64,000 bases of DNA from Granulosicoccus sp965214025 (GTDB lineage: Bacteria > Pseudomonadota > Gammaproteobacteria > Granulosicoccales > Granulosicoccaceae): the NCBI GenBank assembly GCA_965214025.1, contig CBDCAW010000057.1, positions 62,001 through 126,000 on the forward strand. Reading direction: 5' to 3'. The notes beneath the pieces were generated by a model. That model saw only the letters and a program-made list of their open reading frames with translations. It was not told the origin of the DNA and searched no databases. Numbering within the stretch: position 1 is the first letter of the stretch; each line of letters begins with the position of its first letter. Positions 53,653-62,643 of the stretch are shown in pieces. The translations under genes and the position numbers were made by a program.

Positions 53653-55809
53653 ATGGATGTCTCTGACCTGCTCGATTCCCTGAACGACGCTCAACGCGAA
53701 GCCGTTTCGGCACCTCCCGGCCACCTGCTGGTTCAGGCCGGTGCCGGCAGCGGCAAGACACGGGTACTGGTGCACCGCATCGCCTGGTTGAACCGGGTGG
53801 AGGGAGTCTCTCCGTTCGGCATCATGGCGGTCACGTTCACCAACAAGGCGGCGAAAGAGATGCGCAGCCGGGTCGAAGGCTTGCTCGGGCAGGCGCTGGG
53901 GCCGATGTGGGTGGGCACCTTTCATGGCATAGCGCATCGGTTCCTGCGTGCCCACTGGAAGGAGGCGGACTTGCCGCAGGCGTTCCAGATTCTCGATAGC
54001 GACGACCAGCTGCGACTGGTCAAGCGCACCATTCGTACGCTGGAGCTCGATGAAACCCATTTCCCTCCGCGTCAGGTGCAATGGTTCATCAACGGCCACA
54101 AGGATGAGGGGCGTCGGCCGCAGCATATCGATGATCAGAACGATCCGATCACCGCACAGTTCATCCGTGTCTACAGTGCTTACGAGGCAGCCTGCAGACG
54201 TGCCGGTGCCATCGACTTCGCCGAACTGCTGTTGCGTGCGCTGGAAACACTGCGCGATACGGAATCGTTGCTGCAGCACTATCGCAAGCGCTTCAGGCAT
54301 TTGCTGATTGACGAGTTCCAGGATACCAACGCCATTCAATACGCGTGGATCCGGCTGTTGGCGGGTGACAAGGGTTTCGTGTTCGCGGTCGGTGACGATG
54401 ACCAGTCCATCTATGCCTGGCGTGGTGCACGGGTCGAGAACATCCTTAATTTCAACCAGGACCTGCCCGGGGCGGAGCTGGTTCGCCTGGAGCAGAACTA
54501 CCGATCCACCGGCAATATCCTGTCAGCGGCCAACGCGTTGATCGACCGCAATTCCGGACGTCTGGGCAAGCGCCTGTGGACCTCTGACGCCGACGGTGCG
54601 TTGATCACGCTTTACAATGCCTACAACGAGACAGACGAGGCGCGTTTCATCGTCGAGACCATCGTCGACCATGTCGCCGACGGCGGCCAACGCGGCGATT
54701 GCGCGGTGCTCTATCGCTCGAACGCACAGTCGCGCGTGGTCGAGGAATACCTGGTCGCCGCCGGTGTGAAGTACCGGGTGTACGGTGGGTTGCGCTTCTT
54801 TGACCGTGCCGAGATCAAAGACACGCTTGCCTACCTGCGGTTGATCACCCACACCTACGACGATGTCTCCTTCGAGCGCATCGTCAATCAGCCCGCTCGC
54901 GGTATCGGTGACAAGACGGTCGCGCAGATCCGTGAGGCGGCCAGGGCGAATGGCGAACCACTGTGGCAGGCGGCGCAGCGGCTGGTCACTGAAAAGCGTC
55001 TTGCCGGGCGGGCGAACACGGCAGTGGCGAAGTTCCTCATGCTCATCGAAACTATCCAGCAGGGTGTCGATGGTCAGGCACTGCCGCAGATGGTGCAGAC
55101 CGTCAGCGAGATGTCCGGACTCATCGAGCACTTCAAGAAGGACCAGAGCGACAAGGGCCTGATGCGGGTGGAGAACGTGGAAGAGTTGTCCGGCGCCGCT
55201 CGAACCTTCGCCTGGTCTCTGAGTGATGAGCCAGAGCTCGACGCGGTCGATGAATTCCTGGCGCATGCAGCGCTCGAATCCGGTGAGGGTCAGGCCGACG
55301 ATGACGACTGTGTGCAGCTGATGACGCTGCATTCGGCCAAGGGCCTTGAGTTTCCCATGGTATTCATGGCCGGCATGGAGCAGGGACTGTTCCCACATCA
55401 GCGCTCTACCGAAGACCCGGCGCGCATGGAGGAGGAGCGCCGACTCTGCTACGTGGGCATCACGCGAGCGGAGAAGAAGCTGTACATGACGATGGCCGAA
55501 CAACGGCGCCTGCACGGTCGCGATCAGTACAACCCACCGTCGAAATTCGTCGGTGAACTACCCGGCGAGCTGCTCGAGGAGATCCGCCCGCGAATGCAGG
55601 TCAGCCAACCGGTGTATCAACCGCAAAGCTTCAAGGAAGAGAACCACACCGGCCTGAGCATCGGCCAGGCGGTCAAGCACGGCAAGTTCGGCGTCGGCAC
55701 CGTGCTCGATCACGAAGGGCGTGGTAACCAGGCGCGGGTACAGGTGAACTTCGAAGAGGCGGGTAGCAAATGGCTGGTGCTGGCCTACGCGAATCTGCAG
55801 CCGGCCTGA
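53653..55809 (+). CDS. uvrD: UvrD-type DNA helicase II
   Basis: 718 residues, standard length. Superfamily 1A 3'-5' helicase in nucleotide excision and mismatch repair. Walker A AGAGSGKT (residues 29-36), VTFTNKAAKEM, GTFHGIAHRFLR, LIDEFQDTN, GDDDQSIYAWRGA, LEQNYRST, LMTLHSAKGLEF and YVGITRAEKKL are all present. The C-terminal Tudor-like end (VKHGKFGVGTVLDHEGRG) is the UvrD/PcrA tail. Preferred over Rep because of length and tail. Confidence 0.95.
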   Translation: MDVSDLLDSLNDAQREAVSAPPGHLLVQAGAGSGKTRVLVHRIAWLNRVEGVSPFGIMAVTFTNKAAKEMRSRVEGLLGQALGPMWVGTFHGIAHRFLRAHWKEADLPQAFQILDSDDQLRLVKRTIRTLELDETHFPPRQVQWFINGHKDEGRRPQHIDDQNDPITAQFIRVYSAYEAACRRAGAIDFAELLLRALETLRDTESLLQHYRKRFRHLLIDEFQDTNAIQYAWIRLLAGDKGFVFAVGDDDQSIYAWRGARVENILNFNQDLPGAELVRLEQNYRSTGNILSAANALIDRNSGRLGKRLWTSDADGALITLYNAYNETDEARFIVETIVDHVADGGQRGDCAVLYRSNAQSRVVEEYLVAAGVKYRVYGGLRFFDRAEIKDTLAYLRLITHTYDDVSFERIVNQPARGIGDKTVAQIREAARANGEPLWQAAQRLVTEKRLAGRANTAVAKFLMLIETIQQGVDGQALPQMVQTVSEMSGLIEHFKKDQSDKGLMRVENVEELSGAARTFAWSLSDEPELDAVDEFLAHAALESGEGQADDDDCVQLMTLHSAKGLEFPMVFMAGMEQGLFPHQRSTEDPARMEEERRLCYVGITRAEKKLYMTMAEQRRLHGRDQYNPPSKFVGELPGELLEEIRPRMQVSQPVYQPQSFKEENHTGLSIGQAVKHGKFGVGTVLDHEGRGNQARVQVNFEEAGSKWLVLAYANLQPA

Positions 55810-55896
55810 TTGCAGGCCCGTGCATGGAACCGGGGCGAAGCGTGGAATCGGGCAAGGCCGTTGCATGCGGTAGCCCACGCCCCTTCCGGATACGCT

Positions 55897-56319
55897 TCAG
55901 GCACGGCGGTCGGTTGGCTGGACCAGATCCCACAGGTTGCCATACAGGTCGGCGAACACGCCGACCGTACCGTAGCTCTCCTCACGCGGTCCACCCTTGA
56001 CGAACTGCACACCCCGGGAACGATATAGCTCGTAATCGCGCCAGAAATCGTCGGTGAAGAGAAACAGGAAGACCCGCCCGCCCGTCTGATCACCAATCCT
56101 GGCTTCCTGCTCGGATCCCACGGCCCTGGCAAGCAACAGTTGGGCGCCCTCCGAGCCAGCAGGGGCGATAGATACCCAGCGTTTAACCAGCGCGGGCCGC
56201 TGCGGATCTGCCAGCGGTGTGTCTTCCACGAGCGTGAAGCCCAGCGTGTGAACGTAGAAGTCGATGGCCTCGTCGTAGTCTCTGACGAGCAGTGTGGTAC
56301 GGGCGAGAAACTGGTTCAT
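55897..56319 (-). CDS. VOC-family (glyoxalase-like) protein
   Basis: 140 residues. LARTTLLVRDYDEAIDFYVHTLGFTLVEDTPL, then FLFTDDFWRDYELYRSRGVQF and GTVGVFADLYGNLWDLVQP: a single VOC module pair. Similar proteins are annotated as glyoxalase/bleomycin-resistance or extradiol dioxygenase-like; the substrate is unknown. It follows the flavodoxin-like gene by 16 bp, so the two are probably one transcript. Confidence 0.85.
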   Translation of the reverse strand: MNQFLARTTLLVRDYDEAIDFYVHTLGFTLVEDTPLADPQRPALVKRWVSIAPAGSEGAQLLLARAVGSEQEARIGDQTGGRVFLFLFTDDFWRDYELYRSRGVQFVKGGPREESYGTVGVFADLYGNLWDLVQPTDRRA

Positions 56320-56335
56320 GTCGGTTCCGCGGCCC

Positions 56336-56821
56336 TCAGAAGATCCGGGATTCGAGTCCGGCTGCCATCAGCATGCCCAGTTCCCGGCAGTCATCGGCGA
56401 AGCGGTCCTGGAAATCCCCCTGCAGTACCAGCGCCGGTTGCACGGCTTTCCAACGAAGCCCCGTGACGATTCGTTCGACCGCCGTGGTGGTACCGGCTCC
56501 ATCGTTGCCGGCTCGCACGTAGAGTGCATAGGGTCGGCCTTGCGTTGAATCCAGACAGGGGTGATAGATGCGCTCGAAGAAATCCTTGATCAGACCGCTC
56601 ATGTACGCGAAGTTTTCGGTGGTGCCGATGATGATGCCATCCGCTTGCAGTACATCATCGGCCGTGGCATCGAGTGGCGTTTTCAGTGTTGCCGTCACGC
56701 CCTCGATGGCACTGTCCCGTGCACCTGCCAGGGCGGCCTCTGCCAGCCGTATCGTGTTGACCGATGGTTGATTGCAGACGATCAGCAGCTGTCTGGCTTC
56801 GGTGCCGTCGGAGTGATGCAT
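56336..56821 (-). CDS. Flavodoxin-fold NAD(P)H-dependent oxidoreductase
   Basis: 161 residues. Flavodoxin-like start (QLLIVCNQPSVNTIRLAEAAL; the phosphate-binding loop is atypical), then the FMN-binding ADGIIIGTTENFAYMSGLIKDFFERIYHP, as in NAD(P)H:FMN reductases. ALYVRAGNDGAGTTTAVERI follows. The partner is unknown. Same strand as the VOC gene downstream and the lipoprotein gene upstream. Confidence 0.82.
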   Translation of the reverse strand: MHHSDGTEARQLLIVCNQPSVNTIRLAEAALAGARDSAIEGVTATLKTPLDATADDVLQADGIIIGTTENFAYMSGLIKDFFERIYHPCLDSTQGRPYALYVRAGNDGAGTTTAVERIVTGLRWKAVQPALVLQGDFQDRFADDCRELGMLMAAGLESRIF

Positions 56822-56870
56822 GGGATTTGCCAGCCGCTGGAGGACTACCGGAACCGCCGCTCACAGCACA

Positions 56871-57993
56871 TCAGCGAACGTCCAGATCGCTGTCGACCTC
56901 CAGTTGCAGCACTGTACCGGATAGCGCACGAATGACGACGGTATAGGCCTGGCCGCCCTCGAAGCTGACATCCTGAGGGGCGAATCGGTCGGCACTGTCG
57001 ATCAATGTGTAATCGCCGGCAGGCACTTCGCGGTAACCGCTGTCGGGTGCGTCGAAGGAGATTCCGGTGAACTCGGCCTCTACCCCGCCGCCACCGGGCC
57101 CACGGGATTCCAGCAGCAGATCGGCCACCCTCTGCGGATCGCCGAGCTCTGATGACTGCAACACTCTGACTTTCGAGAGCGTCACATCGGAACTGCCGGA
57201 TTCGGTACTCAACGGTACCGCATCGAGCCCACCGGCACTGTCGCGCGCGACCAACGTGGTCACGCTGCCAGTACCCAGATTGAGATCCAGCATGAACGGC
57301 GCTGCCTCACCGTTGCCGGCCGGACCGTCGCGCAGCTGTACGAAGCTGGTGCCCACGGGCAACTTCAGATGTGAGCTGGCGGTATTGGCGGGGATCGGCA
57401 CTTCGTTGGCCTGAGCTTCGTTGAGACCGCCGGTGATCAACAGGACCTCGATCTCACGCGGGTTGACCACGGTGAGCAGCGCATCGTTTCGTGGGGTGGT
57501 GATCTGTGTGTTGTCGAACAATGGGGCGGTGATCTCAGCCAGTGCAGGCCCTTCGATAGCGCCCGTATCGATTGGCGAGCCCTGTACACCCACCGAGGTC
57601 GCCCCGAAATCACCAGCCGGTTCGCTGTTGTCACCGCTTGTATCTGGGTCTGGGTCCTGGGTCTGGTGCCGGGCCTGTGTCTGCATCGGTCTCTACACCG
57701 GTCTCTGTACTGTCAGTCGCGTCCGCTTCCACGCCTGCGCCGTTGCTTGCGTTCGTGTCCGGGCCGTCATCGTTGCTCGCGCCCGCGTCTAGGCCCCCCG
57801 CTGCCGGCGGTTCCTGCATCTCCGACAAACCGTTTTCCGCCGTCGGGGGTGCCGAGGCTATCGGAGCCGCCGGGCCCGCATCGCCGCCGTCGTCGGTACC
57901 GAACAGCCCACCGTCGCACGCGCCGAGCATGCCAGCGAGCAACAGGACGAGCAAAGTGGCGGGCAAACCGCGCTTGTCAGGCATCGACGCCAT
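56871..57993 (-). pseudogene. DUF4397-like lipoprotein gene with a +1 frameshift
   Basis: The 5' part (57993 to ~57656) encodes a lipoprotein signal peptide (LLVLLLAGMLGAC, lipobox Cys) and an Ala/Asp/Gly-rich linker, then stops at 57631. The rest (to 56871) continues in another frame as a ~250-residue domain resembling DUF4397 (FDAPDSGYREVPAGDYTLID, GGQAYTVVIRALSG). Removing one C of the pair at 57656-57657, in a CAGACC-type repeat, joins them seamlessly through Asp-Pro repeats. True mutation, sequencing error or slippage cannot be told apart here. The start overlaps the DUF6502 gene end by 17 bp. Confidence 0.68.
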
Positions 57994-58849
57994 CGGATTC
58001 CTCAGGCTGTGTTCGGCTTTCCAAAGGCTCTTCTATCAGATAAACGCCTAGGCCGGTTCGATACCTGCCCTCTCCTTCGACTGTCGGATTCGCTTCCCGG
58101 TCATACTTTGAAAGCTCCCGATCGAGATCACGCAGCAAGGCCATGGCCTTGTCGGTACCGATCTTCCGGAATCGCTCATGGCCCAGGGAAGTCACGTTGT
58201 CGTAGGCAACGCTCATCTGAAGGCGACGCCGATGTGAACCGGACATGGGCTCGCCGGACAAGTTGTTTTCGAGCGTAGTGAGAAGGTCATAGGCGCTGGT
58301 GGCGAAGATATCCAGCAGGGCATCTTCGCTGTGATGCGGAACATAGCCCGCGTGCTCCAGGCGTACCGTGCCGTTGGTTTCGGTGACGGTTCCCACTCGC
58401 AGCAGCTCATCGAGCATGGCGCGCGGTGGCACGTCGCCGCCGTGTTGCTTGACCAAGCGGTTGAAGGAATCATTGGCATCGCCATAGCTCAGCTGCCTGG
58501 GATTACCGTCCTGATCGTGAAAATCAGTATCCTGCAGCCAGCCGGTGATCACACGCACGGCCCGGTTGTGCTTGCTGACCCCGGTGTTCACTTCGGCGGG
58601 CAGATCCATCACACGCTTCACTTCCTTGCGATTGATGCCGGTAATGATGGCGATACGCGAAACCGATGGCCGTTTCTCATTCAGGCTGAAGCTGTTGCCA
58701 GCCTCGCTCACGTAGGCTTGCTTCGACCAGTTGGCGAACTCGGCATGCGATACGCCGTGGCGTAGCAGCAACCTCACCAACGGTGCCAGCACGCGCGTGA
58801 CTGCTTTTTGCAGAGAGTCGTTCATCAGTGGGATAATTGTCCCATACAA
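57977..58849 (-). CDS. DUF6502 family protein
   Basis: 290 residues from ATG 58849, or 282 from ATG 58825 (MNDSLQKAVTRVLAPLVRLLLRHGVSHAEF), the more typical start. Family DUF6502: N-terminal winged-helix-like region (SVSRIAIITGINRKEVKRVM), NRAVRVITGWLQDTDF, then AYDLLTTLENNLSG and the end RFRKIGTDKAMALLRDLDRELSKYD. Probably a DNA-binding regulator by its helix-turn-helix look; not shown experimentally as far as I know. First gene of a four-gene minus-strand run. Confidence 0.78.
   Translation of the reverse strand: MYGTIIPLMNDSLQKAVTRVLAPLVRLLLRHGVSHAEFANWSKQAYVSEAGNSFSLNEKRPSVSRIAIITGINRKEVKRVMDLPAEVNTGVSKHNRAVRVITGWLQDTDFHDQDGNPRQLSYGDANDSFNRLVKQHGGDVPPRAMLDELLRVGTVTETNGTVRLEHAGYVPHHSEDALLDIFATSAYDLLTTLENNLSGEPMSGSHRRRLQMSVAYDNVTSLGHERFRKIGTDKAMALLRDLDRELSKYDREANPTVEGEGRYRTGLGVYLIEEPLESRTQPEESDGVDA
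58829..58844. promoter_or_regulatory. 16-bp near-palindrome at the DUF6502 gene start
   Basis: TGGGATAATTGTCCCA is symmetric at all but one base pair. It lies between the two candidate start codons of the DUF6502 gene and could be an operator, perhaps for that protein itself. Confidence 0.35.
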
Positions 58850-58975
58850 TGATTGCTCACGCTAGCGTTTGCCCGCCGCGCTGGCTTAAATCACTGTTCA
58901 AAGCGCATTGTACCCTTTCGATACAAGGCTTTACGGGCTAAGGCCGATTCTTCGACCCTGCAATGGACGATGGTC

Positions 58976-59401
58976 TCAAGGGCTACCGTCAACCGGTGCG
59001 GGTAGGCGATACATGTCGGTGATCGTAGGCTTGCCGTTGATGCACTGATCGGTGTCGGTGGGCACGGTGATCATGACCGGATCTGCCGTCAACATGGCTT
59101 CGAGTGCCACGCTTTCGAGCAATGCCTTGCCGTTCGTCGGCGGCATGGCAGCCGTATCCAGAGTGAGTACCGAGCCGTGGCAGTTTATCGGCCCGATGCT
59201 ATGAGGAATCCGGATGGTCAGGTAATCGCGGCCGTTCACCGACGCCCGACGAACCTCGTGCAACTCGGTGGCCAAAGTCTCGTGACTTGCCATGGCCACG
59301 GCTTGTTCAGCGATTGACAGCAAGAACAAGCCTGCCAGTATTCCGCTGATGCCGACCAACGTGACAAAGCCAATGCCACTGCCTGAGCTACCTGTCTTCA
59401 T
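58976..59401 (-). CDS. Hypothetical single-span membrane or exported protein
   Basis: 141 residues from ATG 59401 (AGGGA upstream). N-terminal hydrophobic segment (GFVTLVGISGILAGLFLLSIAEQAVA) is a signal anchor or signal peptide. The rest (TELHEVRRASVNGRDYLTIRIPHSIGPINCHGSVLTLD...PTDTDQCINGKPTITDMYRL) has two Cys that could pair in the periplasm. No family recognised. Confidence 0.6.
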   Translation of the reverse strand: MKTGSSGSGIGFVTLVGISGILAGLFLLSIAEQAVAMASHETLATELHEVRRASVNGRDYLTIRIPHSIGPINCHGSVLTLDTAAMPPTNGKALLESVALEAMLTADPVMITVPTDTDQCINGKPTITDMYRLPAPVDGSP

Positions 59402-59588
59402 CGCGCGTCCCTCGGATTCGTTGACCCTGCCTCGTCGGATACTGGCCAGAGCCAGAACGAGACTGCAGGTTGCTTCCATGTTGTCCAGGGAATCTTACAA
59501 TAATTGATGCGTTATTACCATTTTGTTATCACGTTAGCCTGACGGCGGGTATTCCACACGTAACCTGTTGGTGCGCAATGCGATGACG

Positions 59589-61316
59589 TCAGGCCACCTT
59601 CGCAACCGTGCCGTCATCGTTCGAAGCATCACCGGCCCGGAGCCCCGCTCCGCTCTCGCCGAGAGCGCTGCACAACAGGCGAATCAGCTCGCGTTGCCTC
59701 ACCGGTCGATGGATGATGCCCGCGAGCCTTGAGTCCGGGTGCGGATTCGCAGGCCCGACGTTCATTGCATGGCGTTCCATACGCACAAGCCGTACCGAAT
59801 CGAAGACGGGGTCGGCCTCGATGCAACGGGTGAACACGTCGCCGTTCATGTCGGGTAACGCCGAATCGAACAACACGATCTCGTGAAGTCGTTCAGCGTT
59901 GCACGCCCCGCGCAGACATTCAAGGCCGGCTTCGGCCGACGCTTCGCAGTCGACCAGCATGTCTTGAGATCGCAGTACGGCGAGCAGGTGCTCACGCATG
60001 TGCAGGTGGCTCTCCACCAGCAGGATACGGCAACCCGCGAGGGCCGGTTCCGGACCACGAGCACACGTTTCATTAGCCTCCGGCAGCAGCAGTTCAAACC
60101 AGAAGACACTCCCATGGCCGGGCCCATGACCGGGCTGGGAATCCACTCCGATCAGGCCTCCCATGCCTTCGATCAGCTGCCGGCAGATAGACAGCCCCGG
60201 ATCGCAGGCGCCGGCATCTTCAGGCGTCTCGCGAGCGGGGTGCTCGAGCGGATCGAAGACGCTGTCGTGCAGGCGTGCATCGAAGCCTGTACCGGTATCG
60301 ATTACGGAGAAGCGCAGGGTCCCGCCCGCTTCGGTTTTGCCCATGCGTTCGACATGAATCCGGACGTCGCCTGCAATGGTGAATCTCACAGCGTTCGACA
60401 CCAGGTTCAGCAATACAGTGTATATACGTTCCCGATCCCCGATTACCTGGCTGGGAGCATCGTCCGCCAGGTGAGCAATGAGCTCCAGGCCCTTGTCGTG
60501 AGCCTGTTCGGCAAGTTCGGCCACCACGTCGTCGACGAGCTCTTCCAGGTTCAGCACGCGGGCATCGACGAAGACCGCCTCACCTTCGCCGATGCCAAGG
60601 GCATGCGGCGGGGTTCTCATCGCCAGCGCCATGCCAGCCCGAAGATCGAGCATGCCGCCGAGCTCGTTCACGGCGGACGTCAGGCCGGTCAGTTCTCGGG
60701 CACCGGCAAGCCGCAGGGGGCCTTCCGAACGACCTTCGTGCAGCCGGATCGTATAGTCGTTGATGGCTTGTATCGGCTTTACCACGATCGCTTCGAACAC
60801 CAGCAGCAACAGCAGGCCCAGCAGCAGCGCAATTCCCAGCGCATAGGAATAGACGGTCACGATCTCGTCTCGAATGAAGGCATGCTGCTCGGTCACGTTC
60901 CACGTCACCTCGATACGGCCGAAGTTCTCATCGGCAAGCGAAACGTTCTGGCTGAGCTGAATGCGCTGTGCCAGTGGTGCCTTCCAGCTACCGGCTTCGC
61001 GGTTCCAGGAGCTCAGGGGCAGTTCGTCCTCATTGAACACGTTGACCCGTTCCACTTGCGGGTCCACGGTTGCCAGTTGCGACAACATCGTACTCAGCAC
61101 CGGTCGATCTTCACTGATAATCGCATCCAGCGACGTGGCAGCCAGCATCGCCACGAGCTTGCGTGATTGCTCTTCGAAATTTCTCTCGAAAGCCCGCGTT
61201 TCCAGCTGGCGTATGAATTCGGCAGCGCCCAGTGCGACGATCAGTATCGTCACCCCGACGGTCACGATGATCTGCCCACGTAACGGCCAGCCGTTCAGCA
61301 CGCGTGCCAGCATCAT
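59589..61316 (-). CDS. Degenerate hybrid sensor kinase
   Basis: 575 residues from ATG 61316. Membrane helices at ~14-31 and ~158-178 with a periplasmic sensor between, HAMP (~180-225), a remnant of the phosphoacceptor region (MRTPPH at 233-238, no SHE His, and about 30 residues of the helix missing), an ATPase domain with a good N-box (NLVSNAVRFT, 304-313), VIDTGTGFD and GLSICRQLIEGMGG, then a receiver-like domain in which the usual Lys is Arg (HRP). Likely cannot autophosphorylate normally. Follows the PhnD-like gene by 34 bp. Confidence 0.8.
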   Translation of the reverse strand: MMLARVLNGWPLRGQIIVTVGVTILIVALGAAEFIRQLETRAFERNFEEQSRKLVAMLAATSLDAIISEDRPVLSTMLSQLATVDPQVERVNVFNEDELPLSSWNREAGSWKAPLAQRIQLSQNVSLADENFGRIEVTWNVTEQHAFIRDEIVTVYSYALGIALLLGLLLLLVFEAIVVKPIQAINDYTIRLHEGRSEGPLRLAGARELTGLTSAVNELGGMLDLRAGMALAMRTPPHALGIGEGEAVFVDARVLNLEELVDDVVAELAEQAHDKGLELIAHLADDAPSQVIGDRERIYTVLLNLVSNAVRFTIAGDVRIHVERMGKTEAGGTLRFSVIDTGTGFDARLHDSVFDPLEHPARETPEDAGACDPGLSICRQLIEGMGGLIGVDSQPGHGPGHGSVFWFELLLPEANETCARGPEPALAGCRILLVESHLHMREHLLAVLRSQDMLVDCEASAEAGLECLRGACNAERLHEIVLFDSALPDMNGDVFTRCIEADPVFDSVRLVRMERHAMNVGPANPHPDSRLAGIIHRPVRQRELIRLLCSALGESGAGLRAGDASNDDGTVAKVA

Positions 61317-61350
61317 GTCGAAGGGCTGCCAGGCTTCGCCCGCTGCGAGG

Positions 61351-62601
61351 TCATGGCTCGTTCGGCTGGATCGTCGAGAGAATGGTGCCGGGCAGCTGCA
61401 CGTCCACTTCGACATCGTTGCGGCCAGGCCTGCGTGCATCGGCACCCTGTTGATCGAAATCGAGATTGATGACTACCTTGCCTTTGCCCTTTTCCGACAT
61501 CGCCGACGCCAGCAGGTCGGAAGGAAGACGAATCGATATGGTCAGCGCATCGCCTGCCTGCGAATCGGCAGGGGCAGCAGGCCGGTTCGACACCTCGGCA
61601 CTCTCGTCCCGTCGAGGTTCTGAAGGCGGGTTCGCGCCGGTGGGCGCTCTTGCCGCCGCTACCGACGGCTCGCGCATGTAGTCAGGTGCTGCCGGATCGG
61701 CGAAGAACCGGTAGTTGTCTTCCATGGCTCGTCGAGTACTCTGATATCTTTCGTCGTCCGCGGGCGCGAAGCCACTGATATTGAGAGTCTTCAGCAGCTC
61801 CGCATCGTCGAGGCCGAGCAAGGTTTCCTGCAGGGCATCGGTGATATCGGCCGGCAGGTCGGAGCGGGCGACCCAGGGTTGGGTCACGTTGGTGAAGCGA
61901 GCCAGCTCGCGCAGCGGTTCCCCGGCATTCACCAGCGAGCGAAACGTATCGCCATCGAGTGCGCCGGCATCGTAGTCACCCGCAGCCACGGCGGTGCCTA
62001 CCCTGTCGTTTCGGCCAAGGTATTCGTAGCGGGCCAGGTCGGCCGCCAGTACGCCCTGCTGTTGAAGGTATTGCTGCGAGAGGTAGCGGCCGATCGTCGA
62101 ACCCTCATCGCCGAAGGCAAAACTCTTGCCTTTCAGCTCCTGCACCGAGCGGGTCGTCGAGATGGCTTGCACCGCGATGATGCCGAGGTAGGGATCGTCT
62201 TCGTCGACCTGCTCGATGGCGAGCAGCTGTATACCCTGGTTGGCACGCCTCGCGTCGACATAGGCGGCTGGCTGCAGGCGTGAGAAATCGAACAGGCCGT
62301 TGGCCAGAGAGGCGATGCTTGCGTCCAGCTCCCCGGCGATCTGCAGGCGAATTTCCACCGGGCGTTGCAGGTGTTGCGCCATGCCTGCCTCGATGGCCGC
62401 CAGCGTGGGCTTGAACAGCGTGACCATGGCCGATGGCCTGTTGTCGCTGAACACCCCGAAGTTCAGCTGCAGTAGCTCCTGTGCAGTCGCCGCGGAGCCT
62501 GGCAGCAGTGCGTACAGCACGCTGCCGCGCAACGCCAATGCACGCAGGGGGCGTAACGAGGGCAGGTGGCTGAGCCACCGAGCAGGTATCGACAGTTGCA
62601 T
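61351..62601 (-). CDS. PhnD-like periplasmic binding protein
   Basis: 416 residues. N-terminal signal-like segment (ALRGSVLYALLPGSAATAQ), then a type 2 periplasmic-binding fold of the phosphate/phosphonate PhnD group: LNFGVFSDNRPSAMVTLFKPTLAAIE, DFSRLQPAAYVDAR, VQELKGKSFAFGDEGSTIGRYL, AAGDYDAGALDGDTF. The C-terminal ~110 residues (PTGANPPSEPRRDE...) are an added low-complexity and beta-rich tail. No ABC permease or ATPase gene is near; with the kinase after it, it more likely acts as a sensor input than as a transporter. Confidence 0.82.
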   Translation of the reverse strand: MQLSIPARWLSHLPSLRPLRALALRGSVLYALLPGSAATAQELLQLNFGVFSDNRPSAMVTLFKPTLAAIEAGMAQHLQRPVEIRLQIAGELDASIASLANGLFDFSRLQPAAYVDARRANQGIQLLAIEQVDEDDPYLGIIAVQAISTTRSVQELKGKSFAFGDEGSTIGRYLSQQYLQQQGVLAADLARYEYLGRNDRVGTAVAAGDYDAGALDGDTFRSLVNAGEPLRELARFTNVTQPWVARSDLPADITDALQETLLGLDDAELLKTLNISGFAPADDERYQSTRRAMEDNYRFFADPAAPDYMREPSVAAARAPTGANPPSEPRRDESAEVSNRPAAPADSQAGDALTISIRLPSDLLASAMSEKGKGKVVINLDFDQQGADARRPGRNDVEVDVQLPGTILSTIQPNEP

Positions 62602-62643
62602 ACGTTCGCACGTAGCAAGTTTCGGGCTAATGGATGACGGACC

